Below, piece by piece: positions 26,749-35,251 of a DNA stretch of 64,000 nt. The DNA is from Clostridium_AT stratigraminis (GTDB lineage: Bacteria > Bacillota > Clostridia > Clostridiales > Clostridiaceae). The stretch spans positions 36,267 to 100,266 of the forward strand of contig NZ_JBJHZZ010000011.1 of NCBI RefSeq assembly GCF_045310675.1, written 5' to 3'. The notes under the pieces were generated by a model. That model was not told where the DNA came from. It saw only the letters and a program-made list of their open reading frames with translations, and ran no database searches. Position numbers and translations under genes: made by a program. Every line of letters starts with the position of its first letter. Positions within the stretch are counted from its first letter, which is position 1.

Positions 26749-26753
26749 TAGTT

Positions 26754-26780
26754 AAAGACGGCTTAGATGCCGTCTTTTTT
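26754..26780 (+). terminator. Terminator after prsA
   Basis: AAAGACGGC (26754-26762) pairs with GCCGTCTTT around TTAGAT, followed by a T tract. Confidence 0.85.
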
Positions 26781-26920
26781 AATTCCATAAATTTGATAGT
26801 AAATTTACCAATAATAAATATTAATAGAAATTATATATGTATAAATTTGGACAATTGGAAAGATAATAATAGCACAGAAAGATTTTATAAATCTATTATT
26901 TAGCATAAGGAGGTACATAT

Positions 26921-27475
26921 ATGAAGGCCACTGGTATAGTAAGAAGAATCGATGATCTGGGAAGAGTTGTTATCCCAAAGGAAATAAGAAGAACATTAAG
27001 GATAAGAGAAGGAGACCCGCTTGAAATATTCACTGATAGAGAAGGAGGAGTAATACTTAAAAAATACTCTCCAATTGGAGAGCTTAGTGATTTTGCTAAG
27101 GAATATGCTGAATCTCTGCAGCAATCCATTGGAAATATAGTACTTATAGCAGACAAAGATGCTATTATATCCTCCAGCGGTGCTCCCAAAAAGGATTTTG
27201 CTGAAAAGAAAATAAGCAATGAATTAGAAAAAGCTATGGAAGATAGGAAAACTATTCTTCTTGGAGATGGAGCAGGAAAGGTTATACCACTATATAGTGA
27301 TGAAGAAGCTGAAGGAAAATATACCTCTGAGATAATTTCTCCTATAATAGCAGAAGGTGATGCAATTGGGGCAGTTGTGATTCTAGCAAAGCAGCCAGGA
27401 GAAAAGCTTGGAGATCTAGAAATAAAACTTGCCGAAACCGCATCATCCTTTTTAGGAAAGCAAATGGAACAATAA
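26921..27475 (+). CDS. spoVT: Stage V sporulation regulator SpoVT
   Basis: The N-terminal 50 residues are an AbrB-type swapped-hairpin DNA-binding domain (TGIVRRIDDLGRVVIPKEIRRTL). The remainder is a GAF-like ligand-binding domain, the SpoVT arrangement, at the usual 184 residues. SpoVT tunes forespore (sigma-G) gene expression and spore properties in Bacillus. AAGGAGG precedes ATG. It has its own terminator at 27488-27517 and is thus probably transcribed alone. Confidence 0.95.
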   Translation: MKATGIVRRIDDLGRVVIPKEIRRTLRIREGDPLEIFTDREGGVILKKYSPIGELSDFAKEYAESLQQSIGNIVLIADKDAIISSSGAPKKDFAEKKISNELEKAMEDRKTILLGDGAGKVIPLYSDEEAEGKYTSEIISPIIAEGDAIGAVVILAKQPGEKLGDLEIKLAETASSFLGKQMEQ

Positions 27476-27487
27476 TGACATCATACT

Positions 27488-27517
27488 AATGGCAGCATGT
27501 CTGCCATTTGTTTTTTT
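27488..27517 (+). terminator. Terminator after spoVT
   Basis: AATGGCAG (27488-27495) pairs with CTGCCATT (27501-27508), followed by TGTTTTTTT. Confidence 0.85.
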
Positions 27518-27635
27518 GCTTCAACTTAAATTATTGACAGGTCGCTTTAGAAATATTCAATGTTTTCACTAAAGGTAATAAAATATTTAAAACATAAATA
27601 TTAATAATAGAACAACTATCTAAGGAGAGTAATTT

Positions 27636-29168
27636 ATGAGGAAGCAATCTCTTTTAAGGGGAACAATAATTTTGGCCATTGCAGGAATCTTAGCTAAATT
27701 TATGGGAGTATTTTTCAGATGGCCCCTCATTATGCTTATCGGTGATGAAGGAATAGGGTACTACCAAATGTCATATCCTATGTATACCTTCTTTATTGCT
27801 GTAGCATCTGGAATACCAATAGCAATATCTAAACTAGTTGCAGAAAGAAATGCAGCTTCAGATAAAGCAGGTTCCCTTCAGGTATTACAAAATGCACTAT
27901 TTTTAATGTTTATATTAGGTGGAGGCTTTACAGCGTTTCTGCTTATTTTTTCTAAAAATTTAATTATTTTTTTTAAGTGGGATTATAAAGCTTATTATTC
28001 CTTGCTTGGGATTGCCTTTGCACCATTAATTATTTCTATTATGAGCTGCTTTAGAGGGTTTTTTCAAGGAATGCAAAACATGTATCCTACAGCCATTTCT
28101 CAAATTTTAGAGCAGCTTGGAAGAGTATGCGTGGGAATTGGACTTGCCTATATACTGCTGCCAAGGGGAATTCATGTATCTGCAGGCGGGGCTGCCTTTG
28201 GTGCAGCTGCTGGAGGAATTTTAGCTTTTATTTATTTAATTATAAGATTTATAAAGGCGATAAGGGAGTTTGGTCTGAAAAAGATAAAAAGAAACAAAGA
28301 AATTTTGGGTATGCTTTTATATATTGCAGTACCAATTTCTCTCGGTGCAGCTGCTGGTTCAATAATGGGGCTTATTGATTCTTTTTTAGTACCTCAAAAG
28401 CTTTTACAGGCTGGTTTTGATAATGTTACAGCAGCTGCATTATATGGACAGCTTACTGGTAAGGCTATGGTACTTGTAAGTGTACCACTTACATTATCTA
28501 TGGCACTTTGTACTTCATTAGTACCAGTTATTGCAGAAGCTCATCTTTTAGGCCGAACTTATGAGGTACTTCAAAAAATGGACATGGCTCTAAGAATTTC
28601 TGCAGTAATAGCTATACCTAGCTTTTTAGGTCTATATTTTATGTCTGGACCAATTCTTGGACTAATTTTTCCAGGACATTCTGATGGGTACAGAATTCTT
28701 AAGCTTTTATCGGCTACTATACCATTTATAGTTTTATCTCAATCCTGTACCTCTGTACTTCAAGGTATAGGTAAATATATTCAGCCTGTAATAAATCTAG
28801 GTTTAGGCTGCATAGTAAAGGTTATAATATCCTATATGCTCATATCAAAACCGGAAATAAATATATATGGAGCTGCTATAGGAAGTATAGCAGGCTATGG
28901 AACCGCTGCTTTCTTAAATTTTAACTTACTTAAAAAGGTGCTAAATATAAAAATAAATTATTATGATATTCTGATTAAGCCTGCTGCAGCATCTATTATA
29001 ATGATAATTTTTGTTGTATTTATTTATATGAATGTCTATAATTATACAGTAAGCAACAGCATTACCACAGTCATAGCTGTAGCGGCAGGAGCAATAATTT
29101 ATATATTTTTAATTTTGATTTTTAGAGTGTTTAGATACAGCTACATTAAGAAAAGGTTGTTTAAATAA
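27636..29168 (+). CDS. SpoVB/YabM-like polysaccharide flippase (MOP superfamily)
   Basis: A 510-residue integral membrane protein with about 14 hydrophobic segments and the MOP-flippase N-terminus (LLRGTIILAIAGILAKFMGVFFRWPL). Family members flip lipid-linked sugar precursors. The position between spoVT and the mazG-like gene is that of yabM in Bacillus. CTAAGGAG precedes ATG. Lipid II flippase activity or a spore-cortex role is possible but cannot be decided from sequence. Confidence 0.88.
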   Translation: MRKQSLLRGTIILAIAGILAKFMGVFFRWPLIMLIGDEGIGYYQMSYPMYTFFIAVASGIPIAISKLVAERNAASDKAGSLQVLQNALFLMFILGGGFTAFLLIFSKNLIIFFKWDYKAYYSLLGIAFAPLIISIMSCFRGFFQGMQNMYPTAISQILEQLGRVCVGIGLAYILLPRGIHVSAGGAAFGAAAGGILAFIYLIIRFIKAIREFGLKKIKRNKEILGMLLYIAVPISLGAAAGSIMGLIDSFLVPQKLLQAGFDNVTAAALYGQLTGKAMVLVSVPLTLSMALCTSLVPVIAEAHLLGRTYEVLQKMDMALRISAVIAIPSFLGLYFMSGPILGLIFPGHSDGYRILKLLSATIPFIVLSQSCTSVLQGIGKYIQPVINLGLGCIVKVIISYMLISKPEINIYGAAIGSIAGYGTAAFLNFNLLKKVLNIKINYYDILIKPAAASIIMIIFVVFIYMNVYNYTVSNSITTVIAVAAGAIIYIFLILIFRVFRYSYIKKRLFK

Positions 29169-29260
29169 TAAATCTTAAGTCTTTTTATAGGTATTAAAAA
29201 AGCTAAGAATATGCCTGTATTAGTAAATAATCTAAAATGTTAGTAAGGAGAATCTCACAT

Positions 29261-30727
29261 ATGATAAAAATTGTTGGACTTGGTCCTGGTGCAAAGGATG
29301 CATTAACTCTAGGTACATTAGATGTGCTTAAAGGTATAGATAAAGTTTTTTTAAGAACCTATAAACATCCAAATGTTGATGACTTAATAAAATTAGGAGT
29401 ACAGTTTGAAACCTACGATGAGAAATATGATACTTTAGATACCTTTGATGATGTATACAAGAGCATTGCTGAAGACCTCATGCTTAAGCATAATGAGTTT
29501 AAGGATATAGTTTATGCAGTTCCTGGTCATCCTTTAGTAGCAGAAAAATCTGTAGGTAATTTGATTAAGCTATGTATAGAAGCTAATGTAGAATATAAGA
29601 TTTATCCTGCTGTAAGCTTCATAGATGTGATTATGGAAAGACTTCTAATAGACCCAGTAGAAGGAATTAAAGTAATAGATGCCTTTGATATAAAAAATCA
29701 AGTGTTAGATAAGAGAATAGGAACAGTAATCACACAGGTATATAATAAGTTTATTGCATCAGAAGTAAAGCTCTCTTTACTAGAATATTACCAAGATGAG
29801 ACTGAAATTTACTTTATCAGGGCAGCTGGAGTTAAGGAACTTGAAAGTATTAGAAAAATGCCAATCTATGAGCTTGATAGACAAGAGGATATAGATCATT
29901 TAACCTCTATTTACATCCCAAAAGCTTTAGATAGTGCTGTTGATTTCAATGATTTATTAATAATTATGGACACTTTAAGAGGTGAAAATGGTTGTCCTTG
30001 GGATAAGGAGCAGAGCCATGAATCCTTAAAAAGATTTTTATTAGAAGAATGTTATGAGGTTTTAGAAGCCATTGATGAAAAAGATGATTCCATGCTTATT
30101 GAAGAATTAGGGGATGTACTACTGCAAATTGTATTTCATGCACAGCTAGGAAAGGAGGAGGGGTATTTTAATATTAATGATGTTATAAAAGGTATCTGCC
30201 ACAAAATGATTAACAGGCATCCGCATATATTTGGAAATGTGAAGGCTGATACTGCCCTTGAAGTCCTTACTAATTGGGATGAAATAAAGAGAGAGGAAAA
30301 AGGCTATAAAACATATACTGAAGAATTAAAGCATATTCCTAAAAATTTACCTGCCTTAACGAGAGCAGAAAAAGTTCAGGCAAAGGCAAAAAAAGTGGGC
30401 TTTGACTGGGACAAAGTAGAAGACGCATTAAATAAGGTTTTAGAAGAGTTTGAAGAGGTAAAACATGTATATAAAGGTGAAAACAAGGCAAGAATACTAG
30501 AAGAAATGGGCGATTTAATATTTTCTTCCGTAAATGTATGCAGATTCCTTGACATTAACCCTGAAAATGCATTAAATTATACTATAGATAAATTTATAAA
30601 ACGCTTTCAGTTTATTGAGGCTTCTGCAATTTCTAAAGGCAAAAATCTTACGGACATGAAGCTTGAAGAAATGGATGAACTTTGGAATGAAGCTAAGAAA
30701 AGTTTGTCTAAAAAGAAGGAATTTTAA
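29261..30727 (+). CDS. YabN-type fusion: tetrapyrrole methylase-like domain plus MazG
   Basis: The N-terminal 220 residues resemble SAM-dependent tetrapyrrole methylases (IKIVGLGPGAKDALTLGTLD...VYAVPGHPLVAEKS). The C-terminal 260 residues hold two MazG pyrophosphohydrolase segments: NGCPWDKEQSHESLKRFLLEE with EELGDVLLQIVFHA, and EEMGDLIFSSVN. This is the Bacillus YabN arrangement; MazG hydrolyses nucleoside triphosphates as housecleaning. The start at 29261 has TAAGGAGAA upstream; the longer frame does not. The function of the methylase-like part is not known. Confidence 0.92.
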   Translation: MIKIVGLGPGAKDALTLGTLDVLKGIDKVFLRTYKHPNVDDLIKLGVQFETYDEKYDTLDTFDDVYKSIAEDLMLKHNEFKDIVYAVPGHPLVAEKSVGNLIKLCIEANVEYKIYPAVSFIDVIMERLLIDPVEGIKVIDAFDIKNQVLDKRIGTVITQVYNKFIASEVKLSLLEYYQDETEIYFIRAAGVKELESIRKMPIYELDRQEDIDHLTSIYIPKALDSAVDFNDLLIIMDTLRGENGCPWDKEQSHESLKRFLLEECYEVLEAIDEKDDSMLIEELGDVLLQIVFHAQLGKEEGYFNINDVIKGICHKMINRHPHIFGNVKADTALEVLTNWDEIKREEKGYKTYTEELKHIPKNLPALTRAEKVQAKAKKVGFDWDKVEDALNKVLEEFEEVKHVYKGENKARILEEMGDLIFSSVNVCRFLDINPENALNYTIDKFIKRFQFIEASAISKGKNLTDMKLEEMDELWNEAKKSLSKKKEF

Positions 30728-30866
30728 TCTTTATGAAGAATATAGTATAAAAGCGTATTTATGGATTTAGTAAGCTCCATATAATACACAAGGCTTTATT
30801 AAATCGATTTAGTTATATTTATATATACTAAAATGAAAATGGGCAAAAAATAAATTAATTTTATTA

Positions 30867-30957
30867 GGAGGTGAAAAACCTGGTTTGTGGTTATTTATAA
30901 CCTGTCTTATAGGCCCTGTAAGGTAAAATCAATAGATTTAGAAACCGGGGAACAAAA
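30867..30957 (+). promoter_or_regulatory. hup leader with an unused strong ribosome-binding site
   Basis: TTAGGAGGTG at 30865-30873 is a near-perfect Shine-Dalgarno with no long frame behind it. Two tiny frames could use it: GTG at 30871 (9 codons) and TTG at 30885 (13 codons, MWLFITCLIGPVR). The working hup start lies about 85 bases further down with only CCGGGGAAC upstream. A leader peptide is possible but unproven. Confidence 0.3.
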
Positions 30958-31236
30958 GTGAACAAAGCAGAATTAATCGCAAGCATGGCTGAAAAAAGCA
31001 GCTTAACAAAAAAAGATGCAGAAGCAGCATTAAAGTCATTTATAGAAAGTGTTCAAGAAACACTAGCAAAGGGAGAAAAGGTTCAATTAGTTGGATTTGG
31101 AACATTTGAATCAAGAGAAAGAGCTGCTAGAGTTGGAAGAAATCCAAGAACTAAAGAAGAAATAACTATACCAGCATCAGTAGTTCCAGTATTTAAGGCT
31201 GGAAAAGAATTTAAAGAAAAAGTAGAAAGAAAATAA
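30958..31236 (+). CDS. hup: HU-type nucleoid protein
   Basis: A 92-residue DNA-bending, histone-like protein. It has the N-terminal helix pair (MNKAELIASMAEKSSLTKKDAEAAL), the core KVQLVGFGTFESRERAARVGRNPRTKEEI and the C-terminal PVFKAGKEFKEKV. It starts with GTG. Expression should be high, and a strong terminator follows. The position between yabN and rqcP is conserved in clostridia. Confidence 0.97.
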   Translation: MNKAELIASMAEKSSLTKKDAEAALKSFIESVQETLAKGEKVQLVGFGTFESRERAARVGRNPRTKEEITIPASVVPVFKAGKEFKEKVERK

Positions 31237-31243
31237 CTTTTCA

Positions 31244-31276
31244 AAAGAGCCTGAATTTTATTCAGGCTCTTTGTTT
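31244..31276 (+). terminator. Terminator after hup
   Basis: AAAGAGCCTGAA (31244-31255) pairs perfectly with TTCAGGCTCTTT (31261-31272), followed by GTTTT. Confidence 0.9.
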
Positions 31277-31279
31277 TAG

Positions 31280-31463
31280 AATCATAAGGGACGGTTCCTA
31301 ATGATTTTCGGTGTCAAAAATCTTTTATCTTTCTTTCGTAATATTCAAATTTTATGTGGCAAGTGTAAATTTAAACGTAGCTATTTAAATATATTAATAT
31401 TTAAATATTTACTGCATCTATGCGGGTTTAGCGTGAAATCATAGGGAACCGTCCCTAGTGATT
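31280..31463. repeat. REP-like inverted pair between hup and rqcP
   Basis: A 27-bp sequence at 31280-31306 (core AGGGACGGTTCC) recurs inverted at 31437-31463 (core GGAACCGTCCCT) with about 23 of 27 matches. Each copy can fold on itself (AATCA...TGATT ends). They enclose 130 bp without a gene. The GGGACGGTTC core is familiar from dispersed clostridial repeats that accompany REP-associated transposases, but no transposase is present here. Confidence 0.75.
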
Positions 31464-31487
31464 CATTATTTAAAGGAGTTGAACTTT

Positions 31488-31757
31488 ATGAGATTAGATA
31501 AATACCTAAAGGTTTCAAGGATAATTAAGAGACGTACAGTTGCTAAAGAGGCTTGTGAAAATGGGAGAGTTTTTATAAATAATAAGGCAGCTAAACCAAG
31601 CACAGAAGTTAAGGAAAATGATATTATTGAAATACAATATGCTGCTAAGACCCTAAAGGCTAAAATTACTAGCATTTCTGAACACGTTAGAAAAGAGGAA
31701 GCTAAAGCAATGTATGAAATATTAGCAGGTGAAGAAGATAAAGAGGAAGAAGAGTAA
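31488..31757 (+). CDS. rqcP: RqcP (YabO), S4-domain RNA-binding ribosome quality-control factor
   Basis: An 89-residue Hsp15-like S4 protein: MRLDKYLKVSRIIKRRTVAKEACENGRVFINNK...KPSTEVKENDIIEI. In Bacillus RqcP works with RqcH to add alanine tails to stalled nascent chains on 50S subunits. The start at 31488 has AAAGGAGTTG upstream; the longer frame begins inside the REP-like repeat. The C-terminus is strongly acidic. The yabP and yabQ genes follow, as in Bacillus. Confidence 0.93.
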   Translation: MRLDKYLKVSRIIKRRTVAKEACENGRVFINNKAAKPSTEVKENDIIEIQYAAKTLKAKITSISEHVRKEEAKAMYEILAGEEDKEEEE

Positions 31758-31825
31758 TATATCTTATCCAAAGGGCATACAATATATACGAAAGGAAAGG
31801 AATATTTTATGCCTGGAGGGGTAAG

Positions 31826-32119
31826 ATGGAGGCTAAAAAAGAAATAAAAATAGAAGATAAAAAGAGCAATTTAATTTTGGAAAATAGAAAAAGACTCTCA
31901 CTTACAGGAATCATTGAAGTTATAAGTTTTAATGAGAATGTAATTATGCTAAATACTTGCTTAGGGGCAATGACAATAAAGGGTGAAGGCCTTAAAATGA
32001 ATAAGCTTGATGTTCAAAATGGAGATGTTATTATAATTGGTACCATTCAATCCTGCATGTATTCTGGTAATGAAATTAAAAAAGACAATGAAAGTATAAT
32101 AAGAAAGCTTTTTAAATAG
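31826..32119 (+). CDS. yabP: YabP family spore protein
   Basis: A 97-residue protein with the YabP core (RKRLSLTGIIEVISFNENVIMLNTCLGAMTIKGEGLKMNKLDVQNGDVIIIG). In Bacillus yabP is made in the mother cell under sigma-E and is needed for spore cortex formation. The ribosome-binding site is TGGAGGGG. It is followed after 8 bases by yabQ, so the two are one transcriptional unit. Confidence 0.93.
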   Translation: MEAKKEIKIEDKKSNLILENRKRLSLTGIIEVISFNENVIMLNTCLGAMTIKGEGLKMNKLDVQNGDVIIIGTIQSCMYSGNEIKKDNESIIRKLFK

Positions 32120-32127
32120 AGGTATGT

Positions 32128-32523
32128 ATGCTGTTTTCTGTTTCAACTCAATTTAATTTATTAATTTTTAGTTTGCTTGCAGGTGTAATAACTGGAATTT
32201 TATTTGATCTTTACAGAGTCATGAGGGGAATAAATGATCCAAATAAGATTATTACTTTTATTGAAGATACTCTTTTTTGGATATTTGTAAGCATTATTAT
32301 TTTCATATTTTTACTTTATATGAGCTACGCATATATGAGGGGCTATGTCTATATTTCTATAGCAGTTGGAATAATCATTTATATGAGCTTTATAAGTAAA
32401 TATTTCATTAAGCTTCTTTATAGAGTTGTTAATAGAATTGCAAAAATAATTAGGGTTAGTTTTATTTTATTGCTATATCCCTTTAATTTATTGATTTATA
32501 AACTTAAAAGAAAAAATAAATAA
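32128..32523 (+). CDS. yabQ: YabQ family spore cortex membrane protein
   Basis: A 131-residue membrane protein with about three or four hydrophobic helices (NLLIFSLLAGVITGILFDLYRVMRG, FWIFVSIIIFIFLLYMSYAYMRGY, then YISIAVGIIIYMSF) and a basic C-terminus. Family and position identify YabQ, a sigma-E-dependent cortex protein in Bacillus. AGAGGTATGT precedes ATG. Confidence 0.9.
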   Translation: MLFSVSTQFNLLIFSLLAGVITGILFDLYRVMRGINDPNKIITFIEDTLFWIFVSIIIFIFLLYMSYAYMRGYVYISIAVGIIIYMSFISKYFIKLLYRVVNRIAKIIRVSFILLLYPFNLLIYKLKRKNK

Positions 32524-32626
32524 AAAATACTTAATAAAAATCTTGAACAAAATCACATTACACTTTAAAATAGATTTGAGAGGATAAGAGTATTGCCTCA
32601 AATGCTGTTTAAAAGGGGAAAAACAC

Positions 32627-32902
32627 ATGAGGAAGAAAAATAAATTTAGCTTTAAGAATATAGTAATATTTATAGCTATAATGTATGTTGGATACATTGT
32701 GATAAGTACTCAAATATCAATGAATAAGATTAAGGCAGAAATAAATGTTAAACAGCAGGAGCTTGAAAAGGTTAAAGAAAAAAATCAGAAATTACAGGAT
32801 GAGGTTAGTATGACAAAAACTGATGCATATTATGAGAAACTGGCTAGAGAAAGACTAGGTTTAGTTAAGCAAGGTGAGGCTCCTGTAACTGAAAAAAAAT
32901 AA
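32627..32902 (+). CDS. divIC: DivIC/FtsB-like septum formation protein
   Basis: A 91-residue bitopic protein: basic N-terminus (MRKKNKFSFK), one membrane helix (IVIFIAIMYVGYIVIST), then an extracellular coiled coil (INVKQQELEKVKEKNQKLQDEV) and a conserved end (YYEKLARERLGLVKQGE). DivIC partners with FtsL and DivIB at the septum. GGGG precedes ATG. The order yabQ-divIC-yabR matches Bacillus. Confidence 0.92.
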   Translation: MRKKNKFSFKNIVIFIAIMYVGYIVISTQISMNKIKAEINVKQQELEKVKEKNQKLQDEVSMTKTDAYYEKLARERLGLVKQGEAPVTEKK

Positions 32903-32963
32903 AGTGGTTACAATAATAATTTAACATATATATTTTTTATTTTTAAGGAGGAGTCTTATTAAT

Positions 32964-33374
32964 ATGACCTTACAAACAGGAAGTATTCTAGAAGGTACAG
33001 TGGTTAACATTACCAATTTTGGAGCATTTGTAGAAGTGGATGGGAAAACAGGATTAGTGCATATATCTGAAGTGTCAGATACCTTTGTAAAAAATATTAG
33101 AGATTATTTAAAAGAAAAGGATAAAGTAAAGGTAAAGGTAATTTCAGTAGATGACAATGGTAAGATCAGCTTATCAATAAAACAGGCAACCCCTCCAAAG
33201 AAATCAGTAAGACCTGCAGACATTGATTGGAATCAGGAAAAGGGAAAGGTAAATACTGCATCCTTCGAAGATAGACTTTCAAAGTTTTTAAAGGAAAGTG
33301 AAGAAAAGGTACAAGAACTTAAAAAGCATCAGGATTCTAGAAATCGTGGTTATAAAAGAAGTTCAAATTATTAA
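32964..33374 (+). CDS. yabR: YabR-like S1 RNA-binding domain protein
   Basis: Residues 1-75 form one S1 domain (GSILEGTVVNITNFGAFVEVDGKTGLVHISEVS...VKVKVISVDDNGKISLSIKQA), followed by a basic, low-complexity tail. It resembles general stress protein 13/YabR and the S1 repeat of polynucleotide phosphorylase. The likely partner is the ribosome or mRNA. A strong AAGGAGGAG precedes ATG and a terminator follows. Confidence 0.92.
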   Translation: MTLQTGSILEGTVVNITNFGAFVEVDGKTGLVHISEVSDTFVKNIRDYLKEKDKVKVKVISVDDNGKISLSIKQATPPKKSVRPADIDWNQEKGKVNTASFEDRLSKFLKESEEKVQELKKHQDSRNRGYKRSSNY

Positions 33375-33381
33375 GATATAT

Positions 33382-33407
33382 AGGGACTGTTTTCTCAGTC
33401 TCTTTTA
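33382..33407 (+). terminator. Terminator after yabR
   Basis: AGGGACTG (33382-33389) pairs with CAGTCTCT (33396-33403, one G-U pair), followed by TTTTATAT. The remaining sequence to the tRNA cluster at 33571 holds no gene I can support. Confidence 0.65.
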
Positions 33408-33570
33408 TATTGGTAGACAATAAAAGGTTTTTACTTTAATTTACTTTTGCAGCGTGATAACAGCATTAATATTTTACAAGTCGATAATAAGAAAATAGGA
33501 AAAAATGAAATTAGGTATTGACGGATTAAATTATATCGTGTAGAATAGTCTATGTCGCCAAGATAAAGTT

Positions 33571-33659
33571 GCTGGAGTGGCGGAACTGGCAGACGCACAG
33601 GACTTAAAATCCTGCGGTGGTTAAACACCGTACCGGTTCGATTCCGGTCTTCAGCACCA
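33571..33659 (+). tRNA. tRNA-Leu (UAA), copy 1
   Basis: An 89-nt cloverleaf with encoded CCA. The acceptor GCTGGAG pairs with CTTCAGC, the anticodon loop is CTTAAAA (anticodon TAA), and the long variable arm GCGGTGGTTAAACACCGT is typical of leucine tRNA. Confidence 0.96.
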
Positions 33660-33664
33660 AATAA

Positions 33665-33740
33665 CGCGGGGTGGAGCAGTTGGCAGCTCGTCGGGCTCAT
33701 AACCCGAAGGTCGCAGGTTCAAGTCCTGCCTCCGCAACCA
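33665..33740 (+). tRNA. Initiator tRNA-fMet (CAU), copy 1
   Basis: A 76-nt cloverleaf with encoded CCA and anticodon CAT. It is the initiator because base 1 (C) cannot pair with base 72 (A) and the anticodon stem has three consecutive G-C pairs (GGG/CCC). Confidence 0.95.
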
Positions 33741-33755
33741 ATAATTTAATAATAA

Positions 33756-33832
33756 GGCGGAATAGCTCAGCTGGCTAGAGCATTCGGTTCATACCCGAAG
33801 TGTCGTAGGTTCAAGTCCTATTTCCGCTACCA
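33756..33832 (+). tRNA. Elongator tRNA-Met (CAU), copy 1
   Basis: A 77-nt cloverleaf with encoded CCA. The anticodon loop is TTCATAC (CAT) and the acceptor stem is GGCGGAA/TTCCGCT. The body resembles Bacillus elongator tRNA-Met rather than the lysidine-modified tRNA-Ile2. Confidence 0.92.
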
Positions 33833-33838
33833 ATCCAT

Positions 33839-33927
33839 GCTGGAGTGGCGGAACTGGCAGACGCACAGGACTTAAAATCCTGCGGTGGTTAAACACCGTA
33901 CCGGTTCGATTCCGGTCTTCAGCACCA
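33839..33927 (+). tRNA. tRNA-Leu (UAA), copy 2
   Basis: Identical to the tRNA at 33571-33659, exactly 268 bases further on. Confidence 0.96.
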
Positions 33928-33932
33928 AATAA

Positions 33933-34008
33933 CGCGGGGTGGAGCAGTTGGCAGCTCGTCGGGCTCATAACCCGAAGGTCGCAGGTTCAAGTCCTGCCTC
34001 CGCAACCA
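33933..34008 (+). tRNA. Initiator tRNA-fMet (CAU), copy 2
   Basis: A repeat of the initiator tRNA at 33665-33740, with the same C1/A72 mismatch, 268 bases further on. Confidence 0.95.
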
Positions 34009-34022
34009 AAATATAATAATAT

Positions 34023-34099
34023 GGCGGAATAGCTCAGTTGGCTAGAGCATTCGGTTCATACCCGAAGTGTCGTAGGTTCAAGTCCTATTTCCGCTACCA
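34023..34099 (+). tRNA. Elongator tRNA-Met (CAU), copy 2
   Basis: Same as the tRNA at 33756-33832 except for one D-loop base (CTCAGTTGG versus CTCAGCTGG), 267 bases further on. Confidence 0.92.
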
Positions 34100-34103
34100 A
34101 AAG

Positions 34104-34138
34104 AATCCCTGCAGGTTATCCTGCAGGGATTTGTTGTT
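34104..34138. terminator. Terminator of the tRNA cluster, possibly shared with spoIIP
   Basis: AATCCCTGCAGG (34104-34115) pairs perfectly with CCTGCAGGGATT (34120-34131), followed by TGTTGTTATT. It lies between the tRNAs and the convergent spoIIP gene. Confidence 0.85.
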
Positions 34139-34144
34139 ATTATT

Positions 34145-35251
34145 TTAATGTTTTCCATTTATATATTCGGCAATGATTCTTGCTATATAATAACCTGTGG
34201 TTTTGGCTTCATCTAAGGTATTAATTTCATTGCCAACTTCAAGTAAGGTTGCATTGGCACTTTTATTTTGATTGAAATAGGCATGAATGTAGTAGACACC
34301 ATTGTCATTTGGGCTTCCCATTCGAACAAGCCCTGGAAACAGTCCCTGTGATATATTTATTAGTTTTCTAGTCATAGAAAGATTTTGCTGATAATTTTTA
34401 TTAGCAGTGCCAATTACAAATTCTACCTTGGCCAAGCTTTTATTATTCAGTGTAACCGATACGGGTTTTGGATTACTGCCGCCTGCAGAAGCATCTCTAT
34501 GAAGATCTATAATTAATTTAAAGTCCTTATATTTGTTTAAATATTTATTTACTGTCTCCCCTGATCTTGCATAGGCCTCGTTATAAACTTTTGCATTATG
34601 TATAGTTTTATCATGAATGGTTGCTATACCATAATTATTTTCAAGCTCATTTTGAATTATATCACCTACAGCAACTACATTTTTATTTGGATCGAAATTA
34701 TCTTGATCGCTGGGCTTAAAACTTTCTGTAGTGTGAGTATGATATATGAATACTTCTGGTTTAGATGAATTTAAGGTTTTTTTAATGTTAGGGTTATAAA
34801 TCTCTGAAGCAGCTGCATTTGGAATATTATTTACTGTATTATTGGTACTGTTGCTTTGGCTTATTTTGATAATATTGTTTTCATTTAATTTAAAGGGATT
34901 AATAATTATTGAATTATTGTTTTCTTGAACTGCAACTGTATTATCTACAACCTTTATTAAAGAAAACTCTCTAGCAACTACTGATAATGGACTATTAATA
35001 TCCAGGCCCGCTTTTTCAAGAAGCATTTCCTTTAAAGAATAGTTAAGGTGAGCATTGGTGTCAGTGCTGCTTACAAGAGATTTTACAAGCGGCATTGTGA
35101 AATTTAATATATTTATATAAAGTGGATTGCTACTTTGAAAATTCTCTTCACCAGTTGTAGCCTTTAAACTAGTATGCATAAATAGAGTTAAAAACAGTGA
35201 CAAAGCAAATGAAGTACATATATTACCCTTTGTATATTTATTCTTTAACAT
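34145..35251 (-). CDS. spoIIP: Stage II sporulation protein P (peptidoglycan amidase/endopeptidase)
   Basis: A secreted or anchored hydrolase that, with SpoIID and SpoIIM, thins septal wall to drive engulfment. It has an N-terminal membrane segment (NICTSFALSLFLTLFMHTSL) and a C-terminal SpoIIP domain with zinc-type residues in VFIYHTHTTESF, LIIDLHRDA and LLEVGNEINT. The ATG at 35251 is chosen for GGAGGGG upstream, giving 368 residues. It is convergent with the tRNA cluster and divergent from spoIIE. Confidence 0.93.
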   Translation of the reverse strand: MLKNKYTKGNICTSFALSLFLTLFMHTSLKATTGEENFQSSNPLYINILNFTMPLVKSLVSSTDTNAHLNYSLKEMLLEKAGLDINSPLSVVAREFSLIKVVDNTVAVQENNNSIIINPFKLNENNIIKISQSNSTNNTVNNIPNAAASEIYNPNIKKTLNSSKPEVFIYHTHTTESFKPSDQDNFDPNKNVVAVGDIIQNELENNYGIATIHDKTIHNAKVYNEAYARSGETVNKYLNKYKDFKLIIDLHRDASAGGSNPKPVSVTLNNKSLAKVEFVIGTANKNYQQNLSMTRKLINISQGLFPGLVRMGSPNDNGVYYIHAYFNQNKSANATLLEVGNEINTLDEAKTTGYYIARIIAEYINGKH

